In this document: piece by piece, positions 24,696 to 33,186 of the stretch | Position numbering within the stretch: the stretch's first letter is position 1 | How the letters are laid out: every line of letters starts with the position of its first letter | NCBI RefSeq assembly: GCF_024498175.1 | Contig: NZ_CP101823.1 | Span: 2,982,987-3,046,986 of the forward strand | DNA length: 64,000 nucleotides | Direction of reading: 5' to 3' | DNA from: Haloplanus salinarum | GTDB taxonomy: Archaea > Halobacteriota > Halobacteria > Halobacteriales > Haloferacaceae | Translations under genes and position numbers: made by a program | Notes under the pieces: model-generated | What the model was told of the DNA's origin: nothing | Database searches by the model: none | Seen by the model: only the letters and a program-made list of their open reading frames with translations

Positions 24696-25743
24696 CGCCG
24701 GCGGCGACTGGCCGCTCAAGCGCCTCATGACCGAGGTGGTCGGCTCCGGCACCAAGTCCGCCGAGGACATGACCCACGCGCAGGCCGCCGAGGCCATGCG
24801 CCGGATCTTCGACGGCGACCCCGACCCGACGACGCTCGGTGCCTTCTGGCTCGCCAACCGCTGGAAGCACAACACCGCGACCGAACTCGCGGCGTTCACC
24901 GACGAGATGTGCGACCGTGTCGACTACGCGGCGCCGGACGCGGACCCCGTCGACTGCGGCGCCAACTACGACGGCAAGGGACGGTCGGCCGTCCTCGGCG
25001 TCGCCGCCGGCGTCGTCGCCGCCGCCGCCGGGACGCCCGTCGTCGCTCACTCCGGCGACCGCGTCCCCACGCAGAAACAGGACGCCTACAAGCACGTCCT
25101 CGACGAACTGGGCGTCGCGACCGAACTCGCGCCCGCGGACTCCGCGGCCATGGTCGACGACGTCGGCTTCGGCTTCTACTACCAGCCGTCGTTCAACCCC
25201 GCCGTCGTCGACCTGTTCGACCGCCGGGACCGAATGGGCGTCCGCACGTTCGTCAACACCGTCGAGACGCTCGCCAACCCCGCCGGCGCGAGCGTCCACC
25301 TCGGCTCCTTCTATCACCTCGCCTTCGCGAAGAAGGTGGTCGAGACGTTCCAGGGTAGCGAGTTCCACGACCTCGACCGCGTCGTCATGTTCCAGGGCAT
25401 GGAGGGGTACGACGACATCCGCCCGGGCTACACGAAGGTCGCGGACTGGCGGGCCGACGGCACGTTCGACGACTACGAGATCGAGACCGCGGAGTACGGC
25501 ATGGACTTCGAGACCGAGGACCTGGAGGTGGCGAACGTAGCCGCCGACAGCGCCCGCCTCACCCGGGAGGTGGTCGACGGCGAGCGTACCGACCACTGGT
25601 ACGACGCCGTCGCGCTCAACGCCGCGTTTCGGATCTACGCCGGCGACGACGCCGACTCGCTCGCGGACGGCCTCGACGCCGCCCGCGACGCCATCGACGA
25701 CGGCTCGGCCGCGGCCGTCCTCGACGACCTGCAGGCCGTCTGA
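24688..25743 (+). CDS. TrpD2/YbiB-like (anthranilate phosphoribosyltransferase-related) protein
   Basis: A 351-residue protein with the helical N-terminal domain of nucleoside phosphorylase/phosphoribosyltransferase families and an alpha/beta C-terminal domain. The canonical TrpD GTGGD phosphate loop reads NYDGKGRSA and the HGNR region reads AHSGDRVP, so normal anthranilate use is doubtful. TrpD2 (YbiB) proteins are described as nucleic-acid binding. The GTG start at 24688 overlaps cobA by 8 bases, placing it firmly in the nitrite/siroheme operon, where its job is unknown. Confidence 0.78.
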   Translation: MTDAGGDWPLKRLMTEVVGSGTKSAEDMTHAQAAEAMRRIFDGDPDPTTLGAFWLANRWKHNTATELAAFTDEMCDRVDYAAPDADPVDCGANYDGKGRSAVLGVAAGVVAAAAGTPVVAHSGDRVPTQKQDAYKHVLDELGVATELAPADSAAMVDDVGFGFYYQPSFNPAVVDLFDRRDRMGVRTFVNTVETLANPAGASVHLGSFYHLAFAKKVVETFQGSEFHDLDRVVMFQGMEGYDDIRPGYTKVADWRADGTFDDYEIETAEYGMDFETEDLEVANVAADSARLTREVVDGERTDHWYDAVALNAAFRIYAGDDADSLADGLDAARDAIDDGSAAAVLDDLQAV

Positions 25744-25777
25744 GGGGGTTTAACTCCCCGCCCCACCATCCACGACC

Positions 25778-26122
25778 ATGAGCGACGACACCGACGACGT
25801 CCGCCGTCCGAGCGACGTGGGCGACACCGACGCCCCCCCGGTCGAGGCCAAGCCCTACAAGATCATCTTCGAGGCGAACAAATGCATCGGCACCGGGAAA
25901 TGCGCCGAGGTGTCGGCCAACTGGGATCTCGACCTCGACACCGGGCTGGCGCGCCCGAAAACCTACTACGTCGACGAGGCCGACCTCGCGCACAACGTCC
26001 GGGCCGCGGAGGTCTGCCCGGCGAAGAAGGGACGCGGCGTCATCCACGTGATCGACCGCCGCACCGACGAGGAGGTCGCCCCCGACCCCGCGGGCGACGG
26101 TACGCTGAGCGTCGACTGGTAG
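25778..26122 (+). CDS. Ferredoxin with three cluster cysteines (probable [3Fe-4S])
   Basis: A 114-residue protein with a disordered acidic N-terminus (about 25 residues) and a ferredoxin core. The motif is CIGTGKC instead of CxxCxxC, so the second cysteine is Thr, and the last ligand lies in EVCPAKKG. Three cysteines suggest a [3Fe-4S] cluster. Following nirA, cobA and trpD2 on the same strand, it is the obvious candidate electron donor to the reductase, though that is inferred from position only. Confidence 0.85.
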   Translation: MSDDTDDVRRPSDVGDTDAPPVEAKPYKIIFEANKCIGTGKCAEVSANWDLDLDTGLARPKTYYVDEADLAHNVRAAEVCPAKKGRGVIHVIDRRTDEEVAPDPAGDGTLSVDW

Positions 26123-26123
26123 G

Positions 26124-26765
26124 TCACTCGTCGTCGAGCGTCGCCTCGACCACCCGCTCGGCCGCGGCCCGAACCTCGCTCTCCTCCCCCTCGCGTGCGG
26201 CCTCCCACACGGCCGCCGACTCGGCGACTGCTCGGACTGTCGCCCGGCGGGCGTCCGGTTCGGTCGACCGGAGCTCCGTCCGGAGGTCGGCGACGACCGT
26301 CGCCACCGTTCCCGCGCCCGCCACGGTCGACTCCAGTTCCCGGCGCAGGTGCCGACTCACCGCCGGACTGGTGCCGCCGGTCGTGACCGCGACGGTGACG
26401 GGGCCGTCCCCGACCGTCGCCGGGACGACGACGCTCCCCGGGTCGCGCTCCCCGCTCCGGTCGGCGCGGTTGACGAGGACGCCCGCCTCGCGGGCGTGGC
26501 GCTCGATCGCTGCGTTGAGTGCGCCGTCGTCCGTCGCCGCGACGACCAAGGCGGGGTCGGCGGCGTCGAGCCACGCGGGCACGTCGGCCGGCGTGGGCGC
26601 CGCGCGGACGAACTCGCTCGCGCCGAAGTCGGCGTCCGTGAAGGTGGGGCTGACGACGACGACCCGCGCCTCGCGTGCGAAGCGGCGCGCCTTCCGGGCG
26701 CCGACCGGGCCGCCGCCGAACACCAGCACTACCTCGCCGTGGAAGTCGTGGACGAGCGGGATCAC
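26124..26765 (-). CDS. Precorrin-2 dehydrogenase / siroheme synthase N-domain (SirC/CysG-N-like)
   Basis: A 213-residue protein with an NAD-binding motif VVLVFGGGPVGARKARRF near the N-terminus, followed by the SirC/Met8-type dimerisation part (NRADRSGERDPGSVVVPA, TTGGTSPAVSRHLRRELE). It oxidises precorrin-2 to sirohydrochlorin and in some relatives also inserts iron. The start is GTG at 26765. It is convergent with the ferredoxin gene (one base between stops), so it is on the opposite strand to the nitrite operon but completes the siroheme path. No other siroheme ferrochelatase is visible in the window. Confidence 0.88.
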   Translation of the reverse strand: MIPLVHDFHGEVVLVFGGGPVGARKARRFAREARVVVVSPTFTDADFGASEFVRAAPTPADVPAWLDAADPALVVAATDDGALNAAIERHAREAGVLVNRADRSGERDPGSVVVPATVGDGPVTVAVTTGGTSPAVSRHLRRELESTVAGAGTVATVVADLRTELRSTEPDARRATVRAVAESAAVWEAAREGEESEVRAAAERVVEATLDDE

Positions 26766-26844
26766 GGTGACACCTGGCGGTCGTCGGTGAAAAGTCGTCC
26801 CCCGCGGCCCGAACCGTTTTGGTCTCCCACCCCTATCCCGATCC

Positions 26845-27207
26845 ATGCTCGGACGGGTGCTGGGGTGGCTCGGACTGGGTGACGGCGACACCGCCGCCGA
26901 CGCCGACGCCGCCGATGCCGACCTCGACTGGGCCGATCCGGACATCGAGTACGGCGGGGACGGACCGCGTCGGCGGTACACCTGCGCCGAGTGCGACACC
27001 ACCATCGAGGGGTTCGGTCCCGACCGGCAGGTCACCTGCCCCGACTGCGGGACGGTGTTCAAGGGTGTCCTCGTCCCCGACCACGCCGTCTGCCCGGACT
27101 GCGAGTCGCGGATCGACGACGCCGAGTTCTACCCGGAGACGCGCCGCGACACCGAGTTCGCCGACTGCGGGGCCTGTGGATACCGCTGGGAGAGCGACCC
27201 ACGGTGA
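26845..27207 (+). CDS. Zinc-ribbon protein, 120 residues
   Basis: After an acidic N-terminus the protein has four CxxC knuckles: CAEC, CPDC, CPDC and CGAC, forming two zinc ribbons. The spacing recalls rubrerythrin-like or TFIIS-like ribbons, and such proteins commonly bind nucleic acid or partner proteins. Family not named. It is divergent from the SirC-like gene. Confidence 0.75.
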   Translation: MLGRVLGWLGLGDGDTAADADAADADLDWADPDIEYGGDGPRRRYTCAECDTTIEGFGPDRQVTCPDCGTVFKGVLVPDHAVCPDCESRIDDAEFYPETRRDTEFADCGACGYRWESDPR

Positions 27208-27212
27208 CGGTT

Positions 27213-27249
27213 TGCGAGGCCTCGTTCCCTGCGGTCACTCGGCCTCGCA
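27213..27249. repeat. Hairpin repeat, copy 1
   Basis: TGCGAGGCC (27213-27221) and GGCCTCGCA (27241-27249) form a perfect 9-bp stem around a 19-base loop containing CGTTCCCTGCGGTCAC. It lies just after the zinc-ribbon gene stop and may act as a terminator. The same sequence recurs 70 bases on. Confidence 0.8.
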
Positions 27250-27284
27250 TCTCCTCCGCGGCTCCCGCCCGTCGCCGCTCCGTT

Positions 27285-27319
27285 CGAGGCCTCGTTCCCT
27301 GCGGTCACTCGGCCTCGCA
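27285..27319. repeat. Hairpin repeat, copy 2, inside the 3' end of the next gene
   Basis: Identical to copy 1 over the stem-loop core, 70 bases downstream. Its right half encodes the last residues (CEAE) and supplies the TGA of the minus-strand gene at 27305-27628. A repeat that carries a stop codon suggests a recurrent palindromic unit trimming or ending coding regions. Confidence 0.8.
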
Positions 27320-27628
27320 CACTGTCTCCGTCCCGCCGTCCGCACCCCGCAGCGTCACCTCGTGGCGGGTGTGGCGGGCGTGGGTCCGCGCCCAGCGACG
27401 CGCGGCCGACTCCGAGAGCCGTTCGACGCCGTCGGGACAGTGCCGGCAGGTCGCCCGCCACGTCGCCACGTCGTCGGGGTAATGGCCGGTGTGGCGTTCG
27501 TGGTCGAGCGCGAACTGTTCGACGGCGCGGTTCCCCGCCATCAGTTCGTCGAGTTCGTACGAGAGGTCCCACTCCCGTCCACAGCGTTCACAGGTGACCG
27601 TCGGGAGGTCGTCGATCCGGTCTGACAC
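27305..27628 (-). CDS. Small zinc-finger-like protein, 107 residues
   Basis: CERCGREW (about residue 13) and CRHC (about 61), with several HxxH arrangements (HERHTGH, THARHTRH), suggest one or two zinc sites. Helical in the middle; no signal or membrane segment. Not recognised as a named family. The C-terminus is formed by hairpin repeat copy 2. Confidence 0.65.
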   Translation of the reverse strand: MSDRIDDLPTVTCERCGREWDLSYELDELMAGNRAVEQFALDHERHTGHYPDDVATWRATCRHCPDGVERLSESAARRWARTHARHTRHEVTLRGADGGTETVCEAE

Positions 27629-27788
27629 GGGCCCGTGTACGTCGCCGACGCTCTTGAACGATTGGACGGGGCGGCGGTAGGGGGGGAGCCGCCGCCGTCC
27701 GCCGGCACGGGGAGCGGTCCCGCTCGCCCGGACGACGGACGTGGTATTATCGTGGGGGTACCGAGGTAATACTTCCGTCCGATGGGGC

Positions 27789-29504
27789 CTAGAACAGGCC
27801 GCTGACGTTCCCGTCGGCGTCGACGTCCATCCCCTCGGCGGCGGGTTCGGCGGGCAGACCGGGCATCGTCAGCACGTCACCGGTGAGGACGACGACGAAG
27901 CCGGCGCCGGCGTCGGGGTAACACTCGCGCACCGTGAGCGTCCAGTCGAGGGCCGGCGCGCCCTTCCGACTCGGATCGTCGGTGGTCGAATGCTGGGTCT
28001 TCGAGAGGCAGACGGGCATGTCGCCGTAACCCTGTTCGTCGAGGCGTTCGAGGTCGTCGAGCGCGTCCTCCGTGAAGTGGACGTCGGCGGCGCCGTACAC
28101 CTCGGTGGCGACCGTCCGGATCTTCTCCGCCAGGTCCGCCTCGACGTCGTAGAGCGGGGCGAACTCGCCCTGGTCGCTGTCCGCGAGGTCCTTCGCCGTC
28201 TCGGCCAACTCCGCGGCGCCCTCGCCGCCGTCGGCGAAGGCGTTCGAGACGACGACCGGGTAGCCCTCCCGTTCGCAGTGGTCGATGATCGCCTGGATCT
28301 CCGCGTCGGTGTCCGTCGGGAAGCGGTTGATGGCGACGACGAAGGGGACGCCGAACTGCTCGATGATGCCCGCGTGGTGATCGAGGTTCGTCATCCCGGC
28401 CTGCACCGCCTCGGGGTCGGGTTCCTTCAGGCGATCGTAGTCGACCGGCCACATATCGAGTCCGTGATACTTCATCGACCGGACGGCGGTCGTCAGGACG
28501 GCGGCGTCGGGCGCGACGCCCCGCCGCGAGACGATGTTGCCGAACTTCTCGAAGCCGAGGTCGGCGGCGAATCCCGCCTCGGTGACGAGGTAATCCCCCA
28601 AGGCGAGGCCGAGTTTGTCCGCCACGAGCGAGTTCGTCCCGTGGGCGATGTTGGCGAAGGGGCCGCCGTGGACGAAGGCGGGCGTGCCCTCGATGGTCTG
28701 GACGAGGTTCGGGCGCAGGGCGTCCTTCAACAGCATGGCCATCGCGCCCTGGATGCCCAGGTCGTCGACGGTGACGGGTTCGTTCTCCGAGTCGTAGGCG
28801 ACGATGGTCCGTGCGAGACGCTCTTTCAGATCGGCCAGCGAGTCGGCCAGACAGAGCACCGCCATCACCTCGGAGGCGGCCGTGATCTGGAACCCCTCCT
28901 CGCGGGGCGGGCCGTTGGTCGACCCACCGAGGCCGACCACCACCTCGCGGAGCGCGCGGTCGTTCATGTCCAGCGCGCGCTTCCAACTCACCTCGTCGAC
29001 GTCCACGTCGAGGTCGTTGCCGTAGTGGATCTTGGTGTCGAGGGTCGCCGAGACGAGGTTGTGGGCGGTCGTCAGCGCGTGGAGGTCGCCCGTGAAATGG
29101 AGGTTGATGTCCTCCATGGGGAGCACCTGGGAGTGACCGCCGCCCGCGGCGCCGCCCTTGATGCCGAAGACCGGCCCGAGCGACGGCTCGCGCACCGCGA
29201 CGACGCCCCGCTCGCCGATGTGGTTCAGCCCCTGTCCGAGGCCGACCGTCGTGACGGTCTTGCCCGCCCCCTTGGGCGTCGCCGTCGTCCCCGTCACGAG
29301 GATCAGCTTCCCCTCGTCGGCGTCCGACAGCGTCCGCTGGATCGCGTCCTGTTCGATCTTCGCGATGCCCTTGCCCTGCGGGTCGAGATCCGACTGCGAG
29401 AGGCCGAGGTCGCCGGCAACGTCGGCGATCGGGCGCGTCTCCGTCGCCCGTGCGATCTCCATGTCCGTCGGTGCGTCGTCGCCGCCTGTGTCGTCCGAAG
29501 TCAT
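27789..29504 (-). CDS. fhs: Formate-tetrahydrofolate ligase
   Basis: A 571-residue enzyme that makes 10-formyl-tetrahydrofolate from formate, ATP and tetrahydrofolate. The phosphate-binding region reads TATPKGAGKTVTTVGLGQ (about residue 70) and is followed by the REPSLGPVFGIKGGAAGGG signature, FTGDLHA and NNPPREEGFQITA-like folate contacts. ATG at 29504 is chosen (the upstream extension MVVVYLER is not conserved in style). It is monocistronic with a convergent zinc-finger gene downstream. It links to serine and glycine one-carbon metabolism. Confidence 0.93.
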   Translation of the reverse strand: MTSDDTGGDDAPTDMEIARATETRPIADVAGDLGLSQSDLDPQGKGIAKIEQDAIQRTLSDADEGKLILVTGTTATPKGAGKTVTTVGLGQGLNHIGERGVVAVREPSLGPVFGIKGGAAGGGHSQVLPMEDINLHFTGDLHALTTAHNLVSATLDTKIHYGNDLDVDVDEVSWKRALDMNDRALREVVVGLGGSTNGPPREEGFQITAASEVMAVLCLADSLADLKERLARTIVAYDSENEPVTVDDLGIQGAMAMLLKDALRPNLVQTIEGTPAFVHGGPFANIAHGTNSLVADKLGLALGDYLVTEAGFAADLGFEKFGNIVSRRGVAPDAAVLTTAVRSMKYHGLDMWPVDYDRLKEPDPEAVQAGMTNLDHHAGIIEQFGVPFVVAINRFPTDTDAEIQAIIDHCEREGYPVVVSNAFADGGEGAAELAETAKDLADSDQGEFAPLYDVEADLAEKIRTVATEVYGAADVHFTEDALDDLERLDEQGYGDMPVCLSKTQHSTTDDPSRKGAPALDWTLTVRECYPDAGAGFVVVLTGDVLTMPGLPAEPAAEGMDVDADGNVSGLF

Positions 29505-29594
29505 CCGTTCGAGGTAGACGACCACCACATATGTAAGCCGCGACCCGGGCGATTTTCACATCGTTTTTTATCGGCGGAAAACGTTATCCAGCCA

Positions 29595-30104
29595 TCATTT
29601 CTCCACGTCGAGCAGGGCGACGCGCTCGTGAACCAGGTCGGTCAGGTCGCCGTCGACGGCGTCGAGTTCCGCCGCCGGCACGTCGAAGAAGGCCCGCACG
29701 CGCTCGGCGTCGACCGAATCGAGCGTCGACGCCGGGTCGAGCGCGAGGCGGTCGCGCAGGGCGGCCGCCGCGGCCGATTCGGCCCCGCCGTCCCCGTCCG
29801 CGTCGTCGACGACCACTGCGACCCGCCGCTGTCCCTCGGCGACGCCCATCTCGAGGGCGTCGTCGATCTGTCGGCGGCCCGCGGCGTACAGCAGGATCTC
29901 GACGCTCCGCTCCCGGGCGACGTTCTCCCCGCGGTCGAACGCGCGGTCGGCCAACTCGACCGCCCGCTCCAGGTGGCCACGGTCGACCAGATAGCGCGCG
30001 TCGAAGGCTTGGACCGTGAGGCCGTACTCCTCGGCGACGGCGTCGAGGGTCGAGAGCGTCCCGTCGAGGTCGTCGACCTCGATGCACCCCTCCACGACGA
30101 TCAT
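29595..30104 (-). CDS. cgi121: KEOPS complex subunit Cgi121
   Basis: A 169-residue protein matching Cgi121/TPRKB: N-terminal GCIEVDD strand, [15 protein letters not shown], and the [14 protein letters not shown] segment that carries the conserved RQI motif (about residue 78). In KEOPS it binds the CCA end of tRNA during t6A modification. The Asp/Ala-rich insert (about residues 99-115) is a halophile-style loop. It overlaps hel308 by 4 bases (ATGA), so the two are co-transcribed. Confidence 0.9.
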   Translation of the reverse strand: MIVVEGCIEVDDLDGTLSTLDAVAEEYGLTVQAFDARYLVDRGHLERAVELADRAFDRGENVARERSVEILLYAAGRRQIDDALEMGVAEGQRRVAVVVDDADGDGGAESAAAAALRDRLALDPASTLDSVDAERVRAFFDVPAAELDAVDGDLTDLVHERVALLDVEK

Positions 30105-32365
30105 CCGAAATCACCCAGGCTGGCCTGGCCGTCGGCCTCGTCCGCCCCCTCCGTCGCGGGGCCGTCCGCGTCGCCCCCGTCGTCGACGGCCGCCCCCTCG
30201 GCGGCGCTCACGCCGTCCATCGAGGGGTCCTGCCGGCCGGCGTTCTCGAGGACCCGCTCGGCGGTGCGTTCGCGTCCCCGCAAGGCCCCGAGGACGACGG
30301 ACTTCTCGGCCTCCCGGAGGTCGGCGCGGGACTCGACCCCGGCCTCGTAGAGGCGACGGGCGCGCTTGCGGCCCACGCCGCGAACGCCCGTCAGGTCGAG
30401 CAACTCCTCGCGGACGCCGTCGGCGACCCGCTTTTTCGCCTCGCGCACCGCGACGACCGAGTCGAGTTCGAGTTCGACCGCTAGGCGCTCGGCGGCGCCG
30501 AGCAGCCACTCCGCGGTGTCGACCTTCCCGCGGACGTCGCCGGGGCCGACGCCGTACCGCTCCGTGATGCGGTCCTCGTCGACCTCGCTCGCCCAGTCCT
30601 CCAGCAGTTTGGCCGTCTTCAGCGCCGCCAGCCACTCCTCGAAGCGAACGTCCTCGAACTCCGAGGGGACACGGCCGAGCAGTTCCGTCTCCCGCTCGTA
30701 ACACAGTTCGGTGTAGGTCTCGCGGTCCCCCGACTTCAGGTAGAGCTGGTACATGTCGGGGGCCCGACAGACGAGGTGATAGAGGCCGAGCGCGGTGGGG
30801 TCCTCGGCCGCCCGCAGGCCGTCGACGATTTCGGCCGCGCTCATGGGGTCCAGGTAGAGCCGCGAGACGGTGTGGCCCAGGCTCGTCGCCGCGAGTTCGT
30901 CGCCCGACCGCTCGACGAAGTCGTTGGCGACCAGATACTCGATCACGCTGTCGACGACCGACTCCAGGCGCTCGGTCGTGTCGCTCTGGGCCGCGTGCAG
31001 CGTCCGGTCGAGGAAGTCGAGGAGGCCGTCGCGGCTGCGGGCGAACCCGGAGGCGACCGTCGCCAGCAGGTGCGTCCGCATCGCCGGCTCCCGGGCGAGT
31101 TTCGACTGCACCGGCTCCGGGTCGGCGTGGACGTACCGATCGAACAGTTCGTCCATGGTGTCGTGGTCCTTCGCGAGCAGGACCGCCTCGCCGTAGGGGT
31201 CGAGCCCCGGCCGCCCGGCGCGGCCGAACATCTGGTGGACCTCGAGGACGTCGAGTGGTTTCATCCCGCCGAACTCGCCGTCGTACCGGCGCCAGTCGCG
31301 CACGATCACCCGCCGGCTCGGGGTGTTGACGCCCGCCGCCAGCGTCGGCGTCGCACAGATGGCCTTCAGCAGCCGGTCGCGGAAGGCGTCCTCCACGAGC
31401 GACCGGTGTTCGGCCGAGAGCCCGGCGTGGTGGAAGGCCGCGCCCTTCCGGACGACCGCCGCCAGGTCGTCGCTGGTCTCGGTGTCCGAGACGCCGGCCA
31501 CCTCCTCGGCCAGGGCGACCAGATCGTCGCGTTCGTCGTCGTCGAGGTGGCGCTCGGTCACGTCGGCCTGCCGGCGGGCCGCCGCCTCGGCGTTCCGCCG
31601 GGAGTTGACGAAGACGAGCGACGACCCGCCCTCCGCGAGCGCGTCGTCGACGAGCGCGGCGGTCGGCCGCTCGCCCCGACCCACGGGCACCTCCCGTCGA
31701 CTGTCGTCGTCGAAGGTGATGGCGTCGCCGTAGTGGACGCCGGTCCGGAGGTCGACCGGCCGCCACTCCGACGCGACGAGTTCGGCGTCCAGCCAGTCGG
31801 CCACCTCGTCGGCGTTGTCGACGGTCGCCGAGAGCGCGACGACCTGCAGCTCCGGGTTGATCCGTCGAAGCTTCGCCAGCGTCACCTCCAGGGTCGGGCC
31901 CCGGTTCGGGTCGTCGACGAGGTGAACCTCGTCGGCGACGACGCAGGTGAGGTCCTCGATCCACGGCGCGCCGTTGCGCACCAGCGAGTCCACCTTCTCG
32001 CTCGTCGCGACGACGATGTCGCGGGAGGCCAGCCACTCCTCGCTCGACTCGTAGTTCCCCGTCGAGATGCCCACGTCGACGTCGAAGTCGGCCCAGCGCT
32101 CGAACTCGGCCTTCTTCTCGCTGGCGAGCGCGCGCAGCGGGACGACGTAGAGGGCTTTCCCGCCCCGCTCGACGCTCGACAGCATGGCGAGTTCGGCGAT
32201 CAGGGTCTTCCCGCTCGCCGTCGGGACGCTCGCGACGAGGCTGTCGCCCCGGGTGACGCCGGCCTCGACGGCCGCGGCCTGTGGCGGGTAGAGCTCCTCG
32301 ATCCCCGAGTCGACGAGGAACTCGGGAACGCCCGACGGGAGGCCGGGCACGTCCGTGGGATTCAT
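30101..32365 (-). CDS. hel308: ATP-dependent DNA helicase Hel308
   Basis: A 754-residue superfamily-2 helicase: Q-motif near [10 protein letters not shown], Walker A VPTASGKT (about residues 47-54), DEVH box (about 144-147), SAT motif, [11 protein letters not shown]-like motif VI, then winged helix and the helical ratchet, ending in a helix-hairpin-helix domain ([15 protein letters not shown]). It unwinds lagging-strand arms at stalled forks. The C-terminal tail is disordered and ends in QASLGDFG, a QxxLxxF PCNA-interacting-like motif. It starts at ATG 32365, and cgi121 follows with overlap. Confidence 0.94.
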   Translation of the reverse strand: MNPTDVPGLPSGVPEFLVDSGIEELYPPQAAAVEAGVTRGDSLVASVPTASGKTLIAELAMLSSVERGGKALYVVPLRALASEKKAEFERWADFDVDVGISTGNYESSEEWLASRDIVVATSEKVDSLVRNGAPWIEDLTCVVADEVHLVDDPNRGPTLEVTLAKLRRINPELQVVALSATVDNADEVADWLDAELVASEWRPVDLRTGVHYGDAITFDDDSRREVPVGRGERPTAALVDDALAEGGSSLVFVNSRRNAEAAARRQADVTERHLDDDERDDLVALAEEVAGVSDTETSDDLAAVVRKGAAFHHAGLSAEHRSLVEDAFRDRLLKAICATPTLAAGVNTPSRRVIVRDWRRYDGEFGGMKPLDVLEVHQMFGRAGRPGLDPYGEAVLLAKDHDTMDELFDRYVHADPEPVQSKLAREPAMRTHLLATVASGFARSRDGLLDFLDRTLHAAQSDTTERLESVVDSVIEYLVANDFVERSGDELAATSLGHTVSRLYLDPMSAAEIVDGLRAAEDPTALGLYHLVCRAPDMYQLYLKSGDRETYTELCYERETELLGRVPSEFEDVRFEEWLAALKTAKLLEDWASEVDEDRITERYGVGPGDVRGKVDTAEWLLGAAERLAVELELDSVVAVREAKKRVADGVREELLDLTGVRGVGRKRARRLYEAGVESRADLREAEKSVVLGALRGRERTAERVLENAGRQDPSMDGVSAAEGAAVDDGGDADGPATEGADEADGQASLGDFG

Positions 32366-32448
32366 CGGTCGGTGGTCCTTGGCGCGGCCCCGCGTTTACG
32401 CTTTCGGGTCGGCGGCGGGTGCGTCGCGTCGCCCCCGCTTCCGCCGTC

Positions 32449-33024
32449 TCAGCGCGCCACGATGACGCCTTTCATCCCCAGGGCTCGGTGGGGCGTACAG
32501 TGGTAGCGCCACGTTCCCGCCTCCGGGACGGTGTACTCGAACGTCGGCGAGTCACCCGACACCGGGTCCCCGCTGTCGAAGTCGCCGTTCTCCGCCACGA
32601 CGTTGTGGAGGCCGCCGCTCCCCGTCCACTCCCAGACGACCGTCGCTCCCACGTCGACGCGGACGGCGGCCGGGCCGAAGGCGAATCCGCCGCCGTTCCC
32701 CTCGGCGCCCACGGCGACGGTCACCTCGTCCCGACCGGTCCGGTCGACGACCGTCCCGTCGTAGTTGCTCGTCCCCGCGAGGTAGTCGTCGATCCGGCTT
32801 CCCCCTCCCGCGCTCGGCGCCGTTCCGGTCGGCGTCGGGCTGTCGGCCGCGGCCGTCGTCGCCGCCGGCGTGGGTGTTCCGGTCGGCGTCGAGGTGTCGG
32901 TCGCCGTCTCCGTCGGCGTCGACGTTCCATCCGCTCCGGTGCCGTCCCCCGAACAGCCCGCTAGGGCGACGAGGCCGACGGCGGTACCGAGCGCTCGGAC
33001 GAATCGCCGTCGTTCGCGTCTCAT
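32449..33024 (-). CDS. Halocyanin (lipid-anchored blue copper protein)
   Basis: A 191-residue precursor with a twin-arginine start (RRERRRFVRALG) and lipobox LAGC (Cys about 24), followed by a Thr/Pro/Ser/Ala-rich linker of about 50 residues and a plastocyanin-like domain. Copper ligands are visible: His in GLHNVV and Cys, His and Met in YHCTPHRALGMKG. It is an electron carrier on the outer membrane face. The adjacent divergent gene encodes a copper-amine-oxidase-like protein, suggesting a shared exported-copper theme. Confidence 0.93.
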   Translation of the reverse strand: MRRERRRFVRALGTAVGLVALAGCSGDGTGADGTSTPTETATDTSTPTGTPTPAATTAAADSPTPTGTAPSAGGGSRIDDYLAGTSNYDGTVVDRTGRDEVTVAVGAEGNGGGFAFGPAAVRVDVGATVVWEWTGSGGLHNVVAENGDFDSGDPVSGDSPTFEYTVPEAGTWRYHCTPHRALGMKGVIVAR

Positions 33025-33063
33025 CGTGCCGACGTTTCGACGACGTCGTGTTAAGTCGTTCGG

Positions 33064-33186
33064 TCAAAAACTTTCGTTCATAGTAACATATCTAGCAAAA
33101 GCGAATGAATGGTTATCTATCTACCGAATATGAAGATATTAATACAAAGATATATACTGCGCATGAACGTGTGTTTCTGCAGACAT
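33064..33186. promoter_or_regulatory. AT-rich divergent promoter region between the halocyanin and amine-oxidase-like genes
   Basis: This 120-bp block is far more AT-rich than its surroundings. TATATACT (33151-33158) lies about 30 bases before the ATG at 33187 and fits a TATA box for a leaderless transcript. On the other strand an AAAGTTTTTGA stretch (about 33065-33075) may serve the halocyanin gene. Several AATATG/GATATT motifs are present, but no clear operator symmetry. Confidence 0.55.

Noticed and set aside
27208-27304. A short coding extension read through the hairpin repeat after the zinc-ribbon gene
   Set aside because: It depends on ignoring a clear TGA and gives a low-complexity peptide.
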